Under the pieces are notes generated by a model that saw only the letters and a list, made by a program, of their open reading frames with translations, was not told where the DNA came from and did no database searches. Positions 18,670 to 28,560 of a stretch of DNA of 64,000 bases are shown one piece after another. A program made the position numbers and the translations under genes. This stretch comes from an uncultured Winogradskyella sp. GTDB lineage: Bacteria; Bacteroidota; Bacteroidia; Flavobacteriales; Flavobacteriaceae. The stretch is from assembly GCF_947495255.1 (NCBI RefSeq), contig NZ_CANLYI010000004.1, positions 343,148 through 407,147 of the forward strand, written 5' to 3'. Positions within the stretch are counted from its first letter, which is position 1. Each line of letters begins with the position of its first letter.

Positions 18670-21600
18670 TTCAAATAAACATAACCCACAAAAGCATCAT
18701 TAAAACCATTGATTTCTAGTATATAGAAATAAGTCCCAATAGGTAATAATTTTGAGCTTTTTAAAAGTCCCATGTTGGCCTTACCTTCCCAAGTATTCAT
18801 GTAGTTGCTAGCTTCATAGATTTGTGTGCCATAACGATTAAAAATCTTAAGCGTATTATTAGAATAATCTTCAATACAAGGAATTACAAAGTAATCGTTT
18901 GAGTTATCATTATTTGGTGAAATCCCTTGAGGAATGGTTAAACAATTATTGATGTCTACAGTTGCGTCATCCTCATTATTATTTAAATTTCTATCAGGTT
19001 CATTAGTGCTATTTAGAAATGCAACATTGGTTAGATCTGTTGAGGAAATTACTTTTGCTGTTAAGATTAAAGTTGCATAAGTGTTAGCATCTAGATTTGG
19101 GATTGTCCAAATAAGTGTAGTATCGTCAAAATCACCATAGCTTGTAGCAGCAGATATAAACTCAAAACCTTGTGGTAAGGCATCAATAACTTCTATAAAA
19201 GTGGCATTTGTAGTACCTAAGTTGGTTGCAGTAATTGTAAAATCTACATTTTGACCATAAAAAGCTTCTGTTGGTTCAGCCGTTTTTATGATTTCAATAT
19301 CAACATCAGAAGTATCAACAGTAACGTTAAGTGTAGCACTAGTTTGGGATGTGTTTATATTGTTATTGTTTGTGAAATTTTCAAAATTATTAAGATAACC
19401 TCCAATAGTGTTAGAAGTGACCATGACCGAAAACGTGCAACTTTCTACACCATCAGGAAAGACTAAATCTTCAACGCCAACAAAAACATCTCCTAGTGTT
19501 CCTATAAAATTCGCTGAACAACCGTTAGACTCAATCCAATTTGGTACACTAGAAAGTGTGATGCCTATTGGTAAATTATCTGTAAATGAAATGTTACTTT
19601 GGGTAGGATTTGAAGCCACATTATAAACCGTAAAAGTTAATTCACTTTGACCACCTTCAATAATAGTATTTGGTGTAAATGTTTTTTGTAAAACAGGCGC
19701 AATAACCTGTACACTGTTAATAGAAATGTTAGAATCTGGTGTTAATTCTTGGTTGTTTGTAGCATCTGGTATGGCTTCAGCAATATTATTAAAAGCGCCT
19801 CCAAAACTTGGAGCAGAAACCGGAATACTAATTCTAACTGTAGAACCAGCTTCCATGGTTGGTATTGTTCCTGTTATAAAATTACCAACCGTACTAAAAC
19901 TAGTCATACAAGTTGCATTTCCGGAGGTGACCGTACATGTTGGGTCTCCAAGGATTGTGAAAACAGGATTTACAGTGTCTTCAAAAAGAACATCTACAGC
20001 ATCAGAACTTGTGGTACTATTGCTAATATCAACAATCCAATTAAATGTTTGGTTGATATCTACTTGGGTAAATTCAGGATAGGTTTGTACTATTAAATCT
20101 AAACATGGTGCAAAATATGTGTTTACGGAAGCAGAATTATTTCCGGGATTACTATCTACTAAATTATTTGCATAATCTACGTTAACAATGTTGGTGCCAA
20201 CCATTGGATCAAAAGAACATTCTGGTAACCAATCTATAGTAACACTAAAAGTTACAGAACTATTAGCTGGTAATAACCAGTTGTCTTCGGCTGTAATTTG
20301 CCAAAATGTATCGTTTTCACCATTGTCGGAAATTCCATCTAACGTAACGCCTAAATTTGAATTGTTTATAGTAAAGCAAGCTGCGTTTCCTGTAGTTTCA
20401 ATACATTCTAAGTTGGTTAGTGTTGCTAAAATTTGAGGGTCAGTGTCATCAATTATAGGTCTATAATCTTGTAGTTCAATAAAACTATCTTCTTCACCAA
20501 TATTACTAACGGTAATTTCATAGGTAATTAATCCCCAAGCAGCAGTGTTTGCGCTAGAATTTCCAATTGGTAATTCAGGATTTACTTGCGTTTTAGTTAC
20601 CAGTAAATCATTAGACTCTTCTCCTCCACAAGGAACAGTTGGTATTGGGAGTTCAACAAAATTAGAAAAGTAATTATTATCAATGTTGCTATCTAATAAT
20701 TGGGTGTCTAAAATATTGGTAGCGCTTCTTATATTTACTGTAATAGGTGCGTCTCCACAAGGTTCTGAAAACCGAACTACGGTTTCTAAGGTAATTGTTG
20801 TGTTTGGTAGTAAAACGAAATCACTACTTGTCCAGAGTTGACCATTATCAGATAAAGTGAAATCATTGCAAGTCACTGCACCAGTTGTATTAATGCAGTT
20901 AACGGAAACAATTTCCCAATCTACAACAGATGATAAATTTTGAAAGAAGAATCGCATTGGTGCTTCTAAGGGACCACTATTGCAAACTGTAGTTTCAAAA
21001 GTAATATCCTCATTATAGTTTAAATCGACCGAAGTTAACGGATTTGTCTGTACGCTTTCGATACATAAATCTGTTTGAACACAAACTTCAGCCAACAACA
21101 AATTTGTTGTTACATTATTAGAGTCTATTGAAGTAATATTTGCTGTATTCAACTCTATGTTAATAACGCTATTTACATCAATTGGTAATGGATTTGTGGA
21201 GCAAGAAAAGTTAGTGTATCTATAAACTAATTGAAAAGTAATGCTTCCTCCAGAAGTGATTACATTATCGTCATCACTAATAAACATAGAACTGGTAGAG
21301 GTGATAGTGTCCGAGTTACCATTAAAATCAGTTAAATCTGGGCATACAGTTCCATTGGTTGTTTCAATACATTCAATCGAAATAAATTCAGCAAAAGGTT
21401 GACCGTTTGCATTAGGAGAACTTAAACTTAATTTGCCTTTTATAGATGAAACCGGAAAATCAATAGTACTATTATTTGTGATGGTAAATTGATACGTCAC
21501 CAAATCTCCCCAAGCACTAATTGCAGTGCCTTCTACAGGATTAATTTGAGTGTGTGTTATTGAGAAATCGACAACAACATCTAACACATCAATAGATATA

Positions 21601-22055
21601 ATGGCTTGATTATTACTTGTATTTGTGTCTTGTGTATTTGTTGGTGGATTTACTGTTCCGTTTGCGGTAATACCTCCTAAATTTGTTGGTGCTGTAACTA
21701 AAACTAACAACTCTACGCTAGAGTTATTAGGCATGGAAGCAATAGAAGCGGTTAAAACATTACTTATAACGTCTATATTTGAGAAGTCAGATGCACCTGC
21801 ATTACTATTTTGTGAATTATAAGAAAGGATGGTTAAATCTGCATCAAAATTTACTGAAATGCTAGCATTATCAACAGCGTTTCCAGAATTTAAAACGGTA
21901 ACTACATACTGAAAATCCTGATAAATATCAACTTGAGAAATTGCAGTACCAGTTAAATCTTGGGCTTCAATAGAAATAGATAAATCTGTAGTTTGACTAT
22001 GTAATTGTAATCCTAAAAGAAATATAACCAATAAGCGGAATGGTTTTCCAATCAT
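18663..22055 (-). CDS. DUF11-type repeat surface protein with gliding-motility-associated C-terminal (T9SS type B) domain
   Basis: Repeated DUF11-like units; C-terminus PQGISPNNDNSNDYFVIPCIEDY...LKIFNRYGTQIYEA...GTYFYILEI. Confidence 0.9.
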   Translation of the reverse strand: MIGKPFRLLVIFLLGLQLHSQTTDLSISIEAQDLTGTAISQVDIYQDFQYVVTVLNSGNAVDNASISVNFDADLTILSYNSQNSNAGASDFSNIDVISNVLTASIASMPNNSSVELLVLVTAPTNLGGITANGTVNPPTNTQDTNTSNNQAIISIDVLDVVVDFSITHTQINPVEGTAISAWGDLVTYQFTITNNSTIDFPVSSIKGKLSLSSPNANGQPFAEFISIECIETTNGTVCPDLTDFNGNSDTITSTSSMFISDDDNVITSGGSITFQLVYRYTNFSCSTNPLPIDVNSVINIELNTANITSIDSNNVTTNLLLAEVCVQTDLCIESVQTNPLTSVDLNYNEDITFETTVCNSGPLEAPMRFFFQNLSSVVDWEIVSVNCINTTGAVTCNDFTLSDNGQLWTSSDFVLLPNTTITLETVVRFSEPCGDAPITVNIRSATNILDTQLLDSNIDNNYFSNFVELPIPTVPCGGEESNDLLVTKTQVNPELPIGNSSANTAAWGLITYEITVSNIGEEDSFIELQDYRPIIDDTDPQILATLTNLECIETTGNAACFTINNSNLGVTLDGISDNGENDTFWQITAEDNWLLPANSSVTFSVTIDWLPECSFDPMVGTNIVNVDYANNLVDSNPGNNSASVNTYFAPCLDLIVQTYPEFTQVDINQTFNWIVDISNSTTSSDAVDVLFEDTVNPVFTILGDPTCTVTSGNATCMTSFSTVGNFITGTIPTMEAGSTVRISIPVSAPSFGGAFNNIAEAIPDATNNQELTPDSNISINSVQVIAPVLQKTFTPNTIIEGGQSELTFTVYNVASNPTQSNISFTDNLPIGITLSSVPNWIESNGCSANFIGTLGDVFVGVEDLVFPDGVESCTFSVMVTSNTIGGYLNNFENFTNNNNINTSQTSATLNVTVDTSDVDIEIIKTAEPTEAFYGQNVDFTITATNLGTTNATFIEVIDALPQGFEFISAATSYGDFDDTTLIWTIPNLDANTYATLILTAKVISSTDLTNVAFLNSTNEPDRNLNNNEDDATVDINNCLTIPQGISPNNDNSNDYFVIPCIEDYSNNTLKIFNRYGTQIYEASNYMNTWEGKANMGLLKSSKLLPIGTYFYILEINGFNDAFVGYVYLNY

Positions 22056-22216
22056 AAAATAATAGTTTTGATTAATGCAATAATCTCAATTATAGAACAA
22101 GTAAGTTAATAATTTTCCTACTTAATTCTCTAACTTATTATAAAGATGCTAAATATCCCAAATGGTTGCGTCGATATAGTTAGAAACATTGTAAATTTGA
22201 AAAGAAACCGCATACA

Positions 22217-22891
22217 ATGAGTAAACTTTACCTGGTTCCAACACCAATAGGAAACTTAAAAGACATGACTTTTAGAGGAGTAGAAGTGCTAAAGGAAGCT
22301 GATTTAATTTTGGCTGAAGACACTAGAACTTCTGGAAAACTTTTAAAGCATTTTGAAATTACTACGCAAATGCAAAGTCATCACATGCATAACGAGCATA
22401 AAACGGTGAATCATTTAATTGAAAAACTAAAATCAGGATTAACCATTGCCGTAATCAGTGATGCTGGTACACCAGCCATTTCAGACCCAGGATTTTTATT
22501 GGTTAGAGCATGTGTAGAAAACAATATTGAAGTCGATTGTTTACCTGGAGCAACAGCTTTTGTGCCAGCTTTGGTTAATAGTGGTTTGCCAAATGATAAG
22601 TTTGTGTTTGAAGGATTTTTACCTGTTAAAAAAGGAAGACAAACACGATTTTTATTATTAGCGGAAGAAACCAGAACTATGATTTTTTATGAAAGCCCTC
22701 ACAAATTAGTAAAAACTTTAGGACATTTCTGTGAGTATTTTGGAGAAGACAGACCTGTTTCTGTATCTAGAGAAATAACTAAACTTTACGAAGAAACTAT
22801 AAGAGGAACAGCAAAAGAAGTTTTAGAACATTATACTAACAAACCACCAAAAGGCGAGATTGTTATTATCGTTGGCGGAAAGAGTAAATAA
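22217..22891 (+). CDS. rsmI: 16S rRNA (cytidine(1402)-2'-O)-methyltransferase
   Basis: MSKLYLVPTPIGNLKDMTFRGVEVLKEADLILAEDTRTS. Confidence 0.95.
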   Translation: MSKLYLVPTPIGNLKDMTFRGVEVLKEADLILAEDTRTSGKLLKHFEITTQMQSHHMHNEHKTVNHLIEKLKSGLTIAVISDAGTPAISDPGFLLVRACVENNIEVDCLPGATAFVPALVNSGLPNDKFVFEGFLPVKKGRQTRFLLLAEETRTMIFYESPHKLVKTLGHFCEYFGEDRPVSVSREITKLYEETIRGTAKEVLEHYTNKPPKGEIVIIVGGKSK

Positions 22892-22892
22892 C

Positions 22893-23237
22893 ATGACTTT
22901 AAACGAATTTAAAAATAAATTGAAGTCGAATTCAGAACAGATTGAGTTTACTGAAACAATCGCTGTAATTGAAGAAAATTATGAGTTTACTCCAACTCCT
23001 TTTACCAATGGCACTTTAAAAAATGACGAAGGACAAAATTCAGGGTCTTGTAAATTATTTGCTTTTGCAAAAGACCAAAATTTAACAAAAGAAGAAACCT
23101 TAACCTGTTTTGGTAGCTATTATTTTGAAGATGTTTTGAAAGACCCAAAAGGAACAGGACACCAAAACATAAGAAATTTTATGACTTCAGGTTTTGAAGG
23201 ATTAAAATTTATTAGTTTTCCTTTAAGAAAGAAGTGA
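22893..23237 (+). CDS. HopJ-type effector family protein
   Basis: MTLNEFKNKL...EFTETIAVIEENYEFTPTPFTNG...NSGSCKLFAFA. Confidence 0.8.
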   Translation: MTLNEFKNKLKSNSEQIEFTETIAVIEENYEFTPTPFTNGTLKNDEGQNSGSCKLFAFAKDQNLTKEETLTCFGSYYFEDVLKDPKGTGHQNIRNFMTSGFEGLKFISFPLRKK

Positions 23238-23266
23238 TTATCTGTATTCTGAATTTATTTACTGCA

Positions 23267-23311
23267 ACGTCAGTTCGAGTGTCAAGCTTTTTGCTTGATG
23301 TAGCGAGAACC
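23267..23311. repeat. Flavobacterial palindromic intergenic repeat (REP-like)
   Basis: acgtcagttcgagtg-tcaagctttttgcttga-tgtagcgagaacc. Confidence 0.7.
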
Positions 23312-23319
23312 ACATTACT

Positions 23320-23892
23320 ATGGAAGAATTACTACACAATATAAGCCAATGTACTATCTGTAAAGTACACCTTCCATTAGGTCCAAGACCTGTTGCTACA
23401 GCACATATTAATTCTAAAATTGTAATTATTGGTCAGGCACCAGGAACAAAAGTTCACAACTCTGGAATTCCGTGGGACGACCAAAGTGGAAAGAAATTAA
23501 GACAATGGCTTAATGTCACAGATGAGCAGTTTTACAATACCGAAAACTTTGCCATTATACCTATGGGATTTTGTTATCCAGGAAAAGGAAAAACAGGCGA
23601 TTTACCGCCAAGGCCAGAATGTGCACCACAATGGCACACGCCATTATTAGATAAAATGCCAAATGTGGAGTTAATTATTTTAATTGGCGCTTACGCGCAG
23701 AAATATTACTTAAAAGATAAAGCGAAACGCACATTAACAGAAACGGTTGGAGATTACAAGGAATATTTACCAAAGTATTTTCCGATTCCGCATCCATCAC
23801 CAACCAATCGTTTTTGGAGGAGTAAAAACCCTTGGTTTGAGGAGTTGATTGTGCCTGAACTTCAGAAGACGGTTGGAAGATTAGTTGTTTGA
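23320..23892 (+). CDS. Uracil-DNA glycosylase family protein
   Basis: IVIIGQAPGTKVHNSGIPWDDQSGKKLRQWL; HPSPTNRFW. Confidence 0.9.
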   Translation: MEELLHNISQCTICKVHLPLGPRPVATAHINSKIVIIGQAPGTKVHNSGIPWDDQSGKKLRQWLNVTDEQFYNTENFAIIPMGFCYPGKGKTGDLPPRPECAPQWHTPLLDKMPNVELIILIGAYAQKYYLKDKAKRTLTETVGDYKEYLPKYFPIPHPSPTNRFWRSKNPWFEELIVPELQKTVGRLVV

Positions 23893-23916
23893 AAAAGCAC
23901 TAGTATTCGAGGCAAA

Positions 23917-23952
23917 AAAACCTCACTTCCAAAATTTCGGAAGCAAGGTTTC
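23917..23952. terminator. Rho-independent terminator (convergent genes)
   Basis: aacctcacttcc-aaaatttc-ggaagcaaggttt. Confidence 0.75.
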
Positions 23953-23980
23953 AACCAACCATAACACCATATAATGAACT

Positions 23981-26900
23981 TTAATCTGCAATCTCAAGGA
24001 CATTCCCAGAAATCCAAGTTTTATTTTCATCACCATAATACAAATACACAGTACTTGCAGGTGCTTTGTAATTTCCAGCGATATCTGCTTTTAAGTCGAG
24101 TCTAATCTCTTTGGTTTCTGAAGCTCTAAATTCTCGCCAATAAAAGACTAAATAATTGTCGAAAATTTCATAATAAGCCACTTTATTTTCCTCAACAATT
24201 TGTTTAAGTTGCCATGGTTGTGCTGTGGTACCAGATGGTAGACCAATAATCGCTGTCGTCATAGAAAGAGGTTCTTTTTTTGTATTGGTAACAGCGATAT
24301 TAAAACTTACATTATCACCAACTGCATAAGCTTTATCTAAAATAGTTGTTTCTAATTCTAAAGGACAAATCTCAGAACTATTAGGTAAAGTGCTATCCCA
24401 TTTCACATTTAAAGAATAAGGGAATTCAGCTTTTGGGTTATTGAATTTAACCGTTACGTTTTGCTTTCCAGTTGTTAAATACGATTCAAAATCACGAATC
24501 GCAATTTTACCATCATTGGTGATTTCTAATTTTCTCGTTAATGATTTTCCATTCACAATTAACGTGATGTTATCATTTTCGCTTATCATTTTTTGTTTCT
24601 GCTTTTTTGTGTAATTAATAAGTGCTTTTAAAGTCATTGCAGTGGCTTGGGTAGAACCAAATCTGTTGTGTTTTCTTTGTTTTACTAAATAATCGATGCC
24701 TTCCGCAATTAAAGTATCATTTGGAGTGGTTTCATCCATTAAAGCTAATAAAGTTAATGCTGTGGTTTCTATGTTTTTTGATTCTCCATAAGAACGTGTA
24801 ATCGTATTTTCTACAGGAAGTTTTTTAAATCCATATTCAGCGATATTATTCTTAATTTTTTCAATTAGAATTTTAGCCTTTTCTATCTGATTTAGGTTAA
24901 AACTGGTCATAGTTAGCAATGCCATTTTATAGGTGTCGTTACTCTGTATGGCATCGTTGTAAGCTGTGTTATATTCTAGTGAAATATCGGCATCAATTTT
25001 AGCTTCGCTTAAAGCATAAACAATATAAGCATTTGCAACATCTGATGGCGAACTCGCAAAACTGTCATAACCTTTTTTACTCTTTTTAAAGCCACCTTTT
25101 CCGTCTTTTCTACTTAGTAACCAATCGACCGTTCTTGCAATCATTTTATCATCTACGCCTTCATACACTTCTTTCATTTCAGTAAATTCTAAAATACCAT
25201 AAGCGGTTAAAGTTTCGTGAGGAGGTGTGTGCCCAAACCATTCAAATCCACCTTGAGAGGTTTCAAAACTGATTAGTCTTTTGTAACCTTTTTTAATAAA
25301 ATCTAAGGCTTTAGCTTCAATCTCAGGATTACTTTTTCCGGCTTCTTTTAAATATTTTAAAACCATAATATTTGGGTAAGTTGACGATGAGGTTTGCTCA
25401 AAACAGCCGTAAGGTTGGCGGATTAAAGATTCAATACCATTCATAACATCACCAACAACATCTGTATAAATATTAAATTCTGTTGTGATAGTATTTTCTA
25501 CTGCGTGATTAATATTAAATTTAAAGCTTTCAGATTTTGAACCAGAAATAGATAATTCCGTTGGGAAGTAAGGACTTAAAATTGTGGCTTGTTTTTTTAC
25601 AATATCCTTATGATTTTCAGATGTTGCCAGAATTGTTATTTCTACGTTGTCACCTTTCTCAATTGGAGTCACTTTTATGTTTTTTGTGAAGGCACTTTTA
25701 GCACCAATTTTAATGTTATCATCAAAAGCTTCAACTATTTTTAAATGCTTTGGAAGCTGAATTTCTAATTTAGTTTCAATTGATTTTTCAGTCTCATTAG
25801 TTATGGTAATTGGCAATGTAATGATGTCATTTAATACCATGTAATTAGGCGATTTAAAATCGACGCTCAATAGTTTTTTAGTCGCATAGAAGTGGCCTTT
25901 TTTGCCAATAAGTCCATTAAATCCAATCCCTTCAGCGATAATTTTAAAAGAAGTTATAGCATCCGAATTGTAAAACTCAAGTTCTGCAATTCCTTCACTA
26001 TTGGTTTGTACAACAGGATTCCAATATATGGTTTGTCTAAAATCGGTACGTTCTTCAGGAAGACTTTCGCCTTCATATTTTGGCATATAAAACGTATTTG
26101 GCGTATTGGTATAAACTGGACTATTGTTATAAAATTGATGGATAGCGTAGTTGTTGAATTTAGCATTATTCAGTTTCTTTTTGTTACCATAACTTCTAAA
26201 ATCTCGTCCACTTTTTGTGTTAATAAGTATCACGCCATTTGTACCACGGCATCCATAAATAGATTGTGCAGCTGCATCTTTTAAAACAGTAACGCTAGAC
26301 ACTTGTTGAGGATCCACATCACTTAAAGCAGATTGTTCATAAGGCACACCATCTACCACAATTAAAGGCTCAACGTTTCCAGAAACCGAACCAAATCCTC
26401 TTATTCTAATGGTTGTTGGGCTTCCTGGTTGTCCGTTTGCATTAACAATATTTACACCTGCAACGCGTCCTTCTAAAACATTTAAAATAGAGTTCTCATT
26501 AGTTGAAATATCTTCTGCTCTAACCTGAACAACAGAACCTGTAAGTGCTTGTTTTTTCATAGTGCCATAACCAACAACAACGACTTCATCTAGGTTACTA
26601 CTATCTTCTTCCAAATTGATTGCCACGACTGCTTTTTCTTTAATAGGTTGTTTTAAAAGTCTTTCGTTTTTTGAGAATTCTTTAAAGCCATCCTTATTTT
26701 CTACAGTATTGTTTTGTGTTTGATTGTTATAATTTCCCTTTTTAAATTCAGTTTTTTCAATGGTTAAGCTTTCGCCATTATCTTTATAAGCCATTAATGT
26801 AAGATGAATGTTTTTATCGTATTTGAATAAAAACGAACCATCTTCAGCCGTATCAAAAACTAAAACTTTGGTACCAAAACTATCAAATAGTAAAAGGTGT

Positions 26901-28555
26901 GCTTGTGTTGGCTTTCCTTTTTTATCTAAAACTACACCAGTTTGGATGGCACTTTGTTCGGGAATAAATTGCGCATTCTCCTTGGTAACCGTTGGCTTAT
27001 CAATATAGGTTCTCCAACCTTGCGTTAGCATTAAATAATCTAATGCTTCTTTAGATTTTGGTTCTTTAGAGTTTAGGTAAAAATCGGGTTTATGAATCTT
27101 TCCTTTGAGTTCTGATGAGAGTAATAAATACGATAAAATATGGTCTTGTTTATCGTCTGCAAAAGACAGTAATTTGTTATCTGCAATAGCAATAGATAAG
27201 TTTGCAGGTATTGGATTGTTAGCATTATCATAAGTCTTAATCACTAGTTTTACCTTTTCTCTGGTATTGAAGTTTTCCTTTTCTAAACTCAAATCTATAT
27301 TGAGTTGTTTGTGAGGATTTAGAAATACCAAACGTTCTGCAAAAGTACTGTCGTAAGCATTTTTTATGCTGAATTTTGAAATTCCGATTGGAAAATCTTT
27401 AGTATCTAAAACCATATTTTTTTGGTTAGAAATCGGTTTTTTAAGAAGTAAGCCACTTGCGTTTGAAACTTCTAGAAACAAATCTGTTGAATAGGTTGAA
27501 AACAGATTGATATATGTTTTTAAACTATCACTTACCACTGAAAAACAAACACCATTTTCATAAACTTTTGGAAGTGGTATTAATTCATCTGACACAAATG
27601 GTTCTGTTAGTTTTGCGTAATATGTTTTGTTATTTAGTGCATTAAGATTGAAGCTTCCCATGCCATCGTGAAAACTTTCTAACGTTGAAACCACAGCATT
27701 ATTCTCATCTAAAATATCACCTTTTACATCGACTGGTTTCCCAAATTCATTTATAGCTTTAATAGCTATTTTGTTTATAGTACCTGCGACTATTTTTCCG
27801 CTTTCTGGTAAAAATTGTAAATCAATAGTATTTAAAACGACAGGAACCGCTCTAGAAATAGATTCTGTTGTGCCTTTATAATCTACCAAAACGTTTAAAA
27901 CCACATCAGAAGATTCTAAAGTATCTGGAAGATTAAAAGTGGGTTTAAATTTTCCTTCCTCATCTGTGATTGCAGATTCGGTTAAAATAATGTTGCCTTT
28001 TACACTTACTGTAAAATCGATTTTGGTATTAGAAAGTGGATTGTTTTTTAAATCTTTCGCTTCAAAATTAGAGATGACTTGAGATGATTTTCCGTAACCT
28101 TCTTTTTCAAATTTTAAGTTTAAAAGTAGGTTTGGTTTTACCACTTTTTGAACTGTAATTTTTTTAGTAAAAAAGACTTCATCTCCAAAATTATTCTGCC
28201 AATTGGTATAGCATTTTAGCGTGTAAATACCACCAACCCAATTTTTGTCAATTATAAAATCGCCATAAGTATAACCTTGTTTTATACTGAGTGTTAGGGA
28301 TTTTACAACGGCACCTTTTGGCGAGATTAATTCGGCATGCATTATGTCACTTAATGTAGAAATGGTATTGTCTGTCCCAACCACATAAGATTTAAACCAG
28401 ATGGTTTCACTAGGAAAATAAAATGGTCTATCCGTTTGGGTATAGATTTTTTCTAAGGGATTCTGTAACGATTTGTAGGCTTTAAATGATAATAAAGACA
28501 AAACACTAGTAGCTACAAGTATCAAAATTTTGGTATGTTTTAGTATACGTTTCAT
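23981..28555 (-). CDS. Alpha-2-macroglobulin-like protein with embedded TonB plug domain
   Basis: MG2-like QTDRPFYFPSETIWFKSYV; thioester-type PYGCFEQ; plug DEVVVVGYGTMKKQALTGSVV...RIRGFGSVSGNVEPLIVVDGVPYE...VLKDAAAQSIYGCRGTNGVILINTKSG. Confidence 0.88.
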   Translation of the reverse strand: MKRILKHTKILILVATSVLSLLSFKAYKSLQNPLEKIYTQTDRPFYFPSETIWFKSYVVGTDNTISTLSDIMHAELISPKGAVVKSLTLSIKQGYTYGDFIIDKNWVGGIYTLKCYTNWQNNFGDEVFFTKKITVQKVVKPNLLLNLKFEKEGYGKSSQVISNFEAKDLKNNPLSNTKIDFTVSVKGNIILTESAITDEEGKFKPTFNLPDTLESSDVVLNVLVDYKGTTESISRAVPVVLNTIDLQFLPESGKIVAGTINKIAIKAINEFGKPVDVKGDILDENNAVVSTLESFHDGMGSFNLNALNNKTYYAKLTEPFVSDELIPLPKVYENGVCFSVVSDSLKTYINLFSTYSTDLFLEVSNASGLLLKKPISNQKNMVLDTKDFPIGISKFSIKNAYDSTFAERLVFLNPHKQLNIDLSLEKENFNTREKVKLVIKTYDNANNPIPANLSIAIADNKLLSFADDKQDHILSYLLLSSELKGKIHKPDFYLNSKEPKSKEALDYLMLTQGWRTYIDKPTVTKENAQFIPEQSAIQTGVVLDKKGKPTQAHLLLFDSFGTKVLVFDTAEDGSFLFKYDKNIHLTLMAYKDNGESLTIEKTEFKKGNYNNQTQNNTVENKDGFKEFSKNERLLKQPIKEKAVVAINLEEDSSNLDEVVVVGYGTMKKQALTGSVVQVRAEDISTNENSILNVLEGRVAGVNIVNANGQPGSPTTIRIRGFGSVSGNVEPLIVVDGVPYEQSALSDVDPQQVSSVTVLKDAAAQSIYGCRGTNGVILINTKSGRDFRSYGNKKKLNNAKFNNYAIHQFYNNSPVYTNTPNTFYMPKYEGESLPEERTDFRQTIYWNPVVQTNSEGIAELEFYNSDAITSFKIIAEGIGFNGLIGKKGHFYATKKLLSVDFKSPNYMVLNDIITLPITITNETEKSIETKLEIQLPKHLKIVEAFDDNIKIGAKSAFTKNIKVTPIEKGDNVEITILATSENHKDIVKKQATILSPYFPTELSISGSKSESFKFNINHAVENTITTEFNIYTDVVGDVMNGIESLIRQPYGCFEQTSSSTYPNIMVLKYLKEAGKSNPEIEAKALDFIKKGYKRLISFETSQGGFEWFGHTPPHETLTAYGILEFTEMKEVYEGVDDKMIARTVDWLLSRKDGKGGFKKSKKGYDSFASSPSDVANAYIVYALSEAKIDADISLEYNTAYNDAIQSNDTYKMALLTMTSFNLNQIEKAKILIEKIKNNIAEYGFKKLPVENTITRSYGESKNIETTALTLLALMDETTPNDTLIAEGIDYLVKQRKHNRFGSTQATAMTLKALINYTKKQKQKMISENDNITLIVNGKSLTRKLEITNDGKIAIRDFESYLTTGKQNVTVKFNNPKAEFPYSLNVKWDSTLPNSSEICPLELETTILDKAYAVGDNVSFNIAVTNTKKEPLSMTTAIIGLPSGTTAQPWQLKQIVEENKVAYYEIFDNYLVFYWREFRASETKEIRLDLKADIAGNYKAPASTVYLYYGDENKTWISGNVLEIAD

Positions 28556-28560
28556 AAGAT

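Noticed and set aside
19726-20096. Long plus-strand ORFs inside 18663-22055
   Set aside because: Antisense shadow ORFs of a Thr/Asn-rich DUF11 repeat protein; composition unlike a real protein.
25892-26284. Plus-strand 130-aa ORF inside the A2M/plug gene
   Set aside because: Opposite-strand shadow ORF in a well-supported coding gene.
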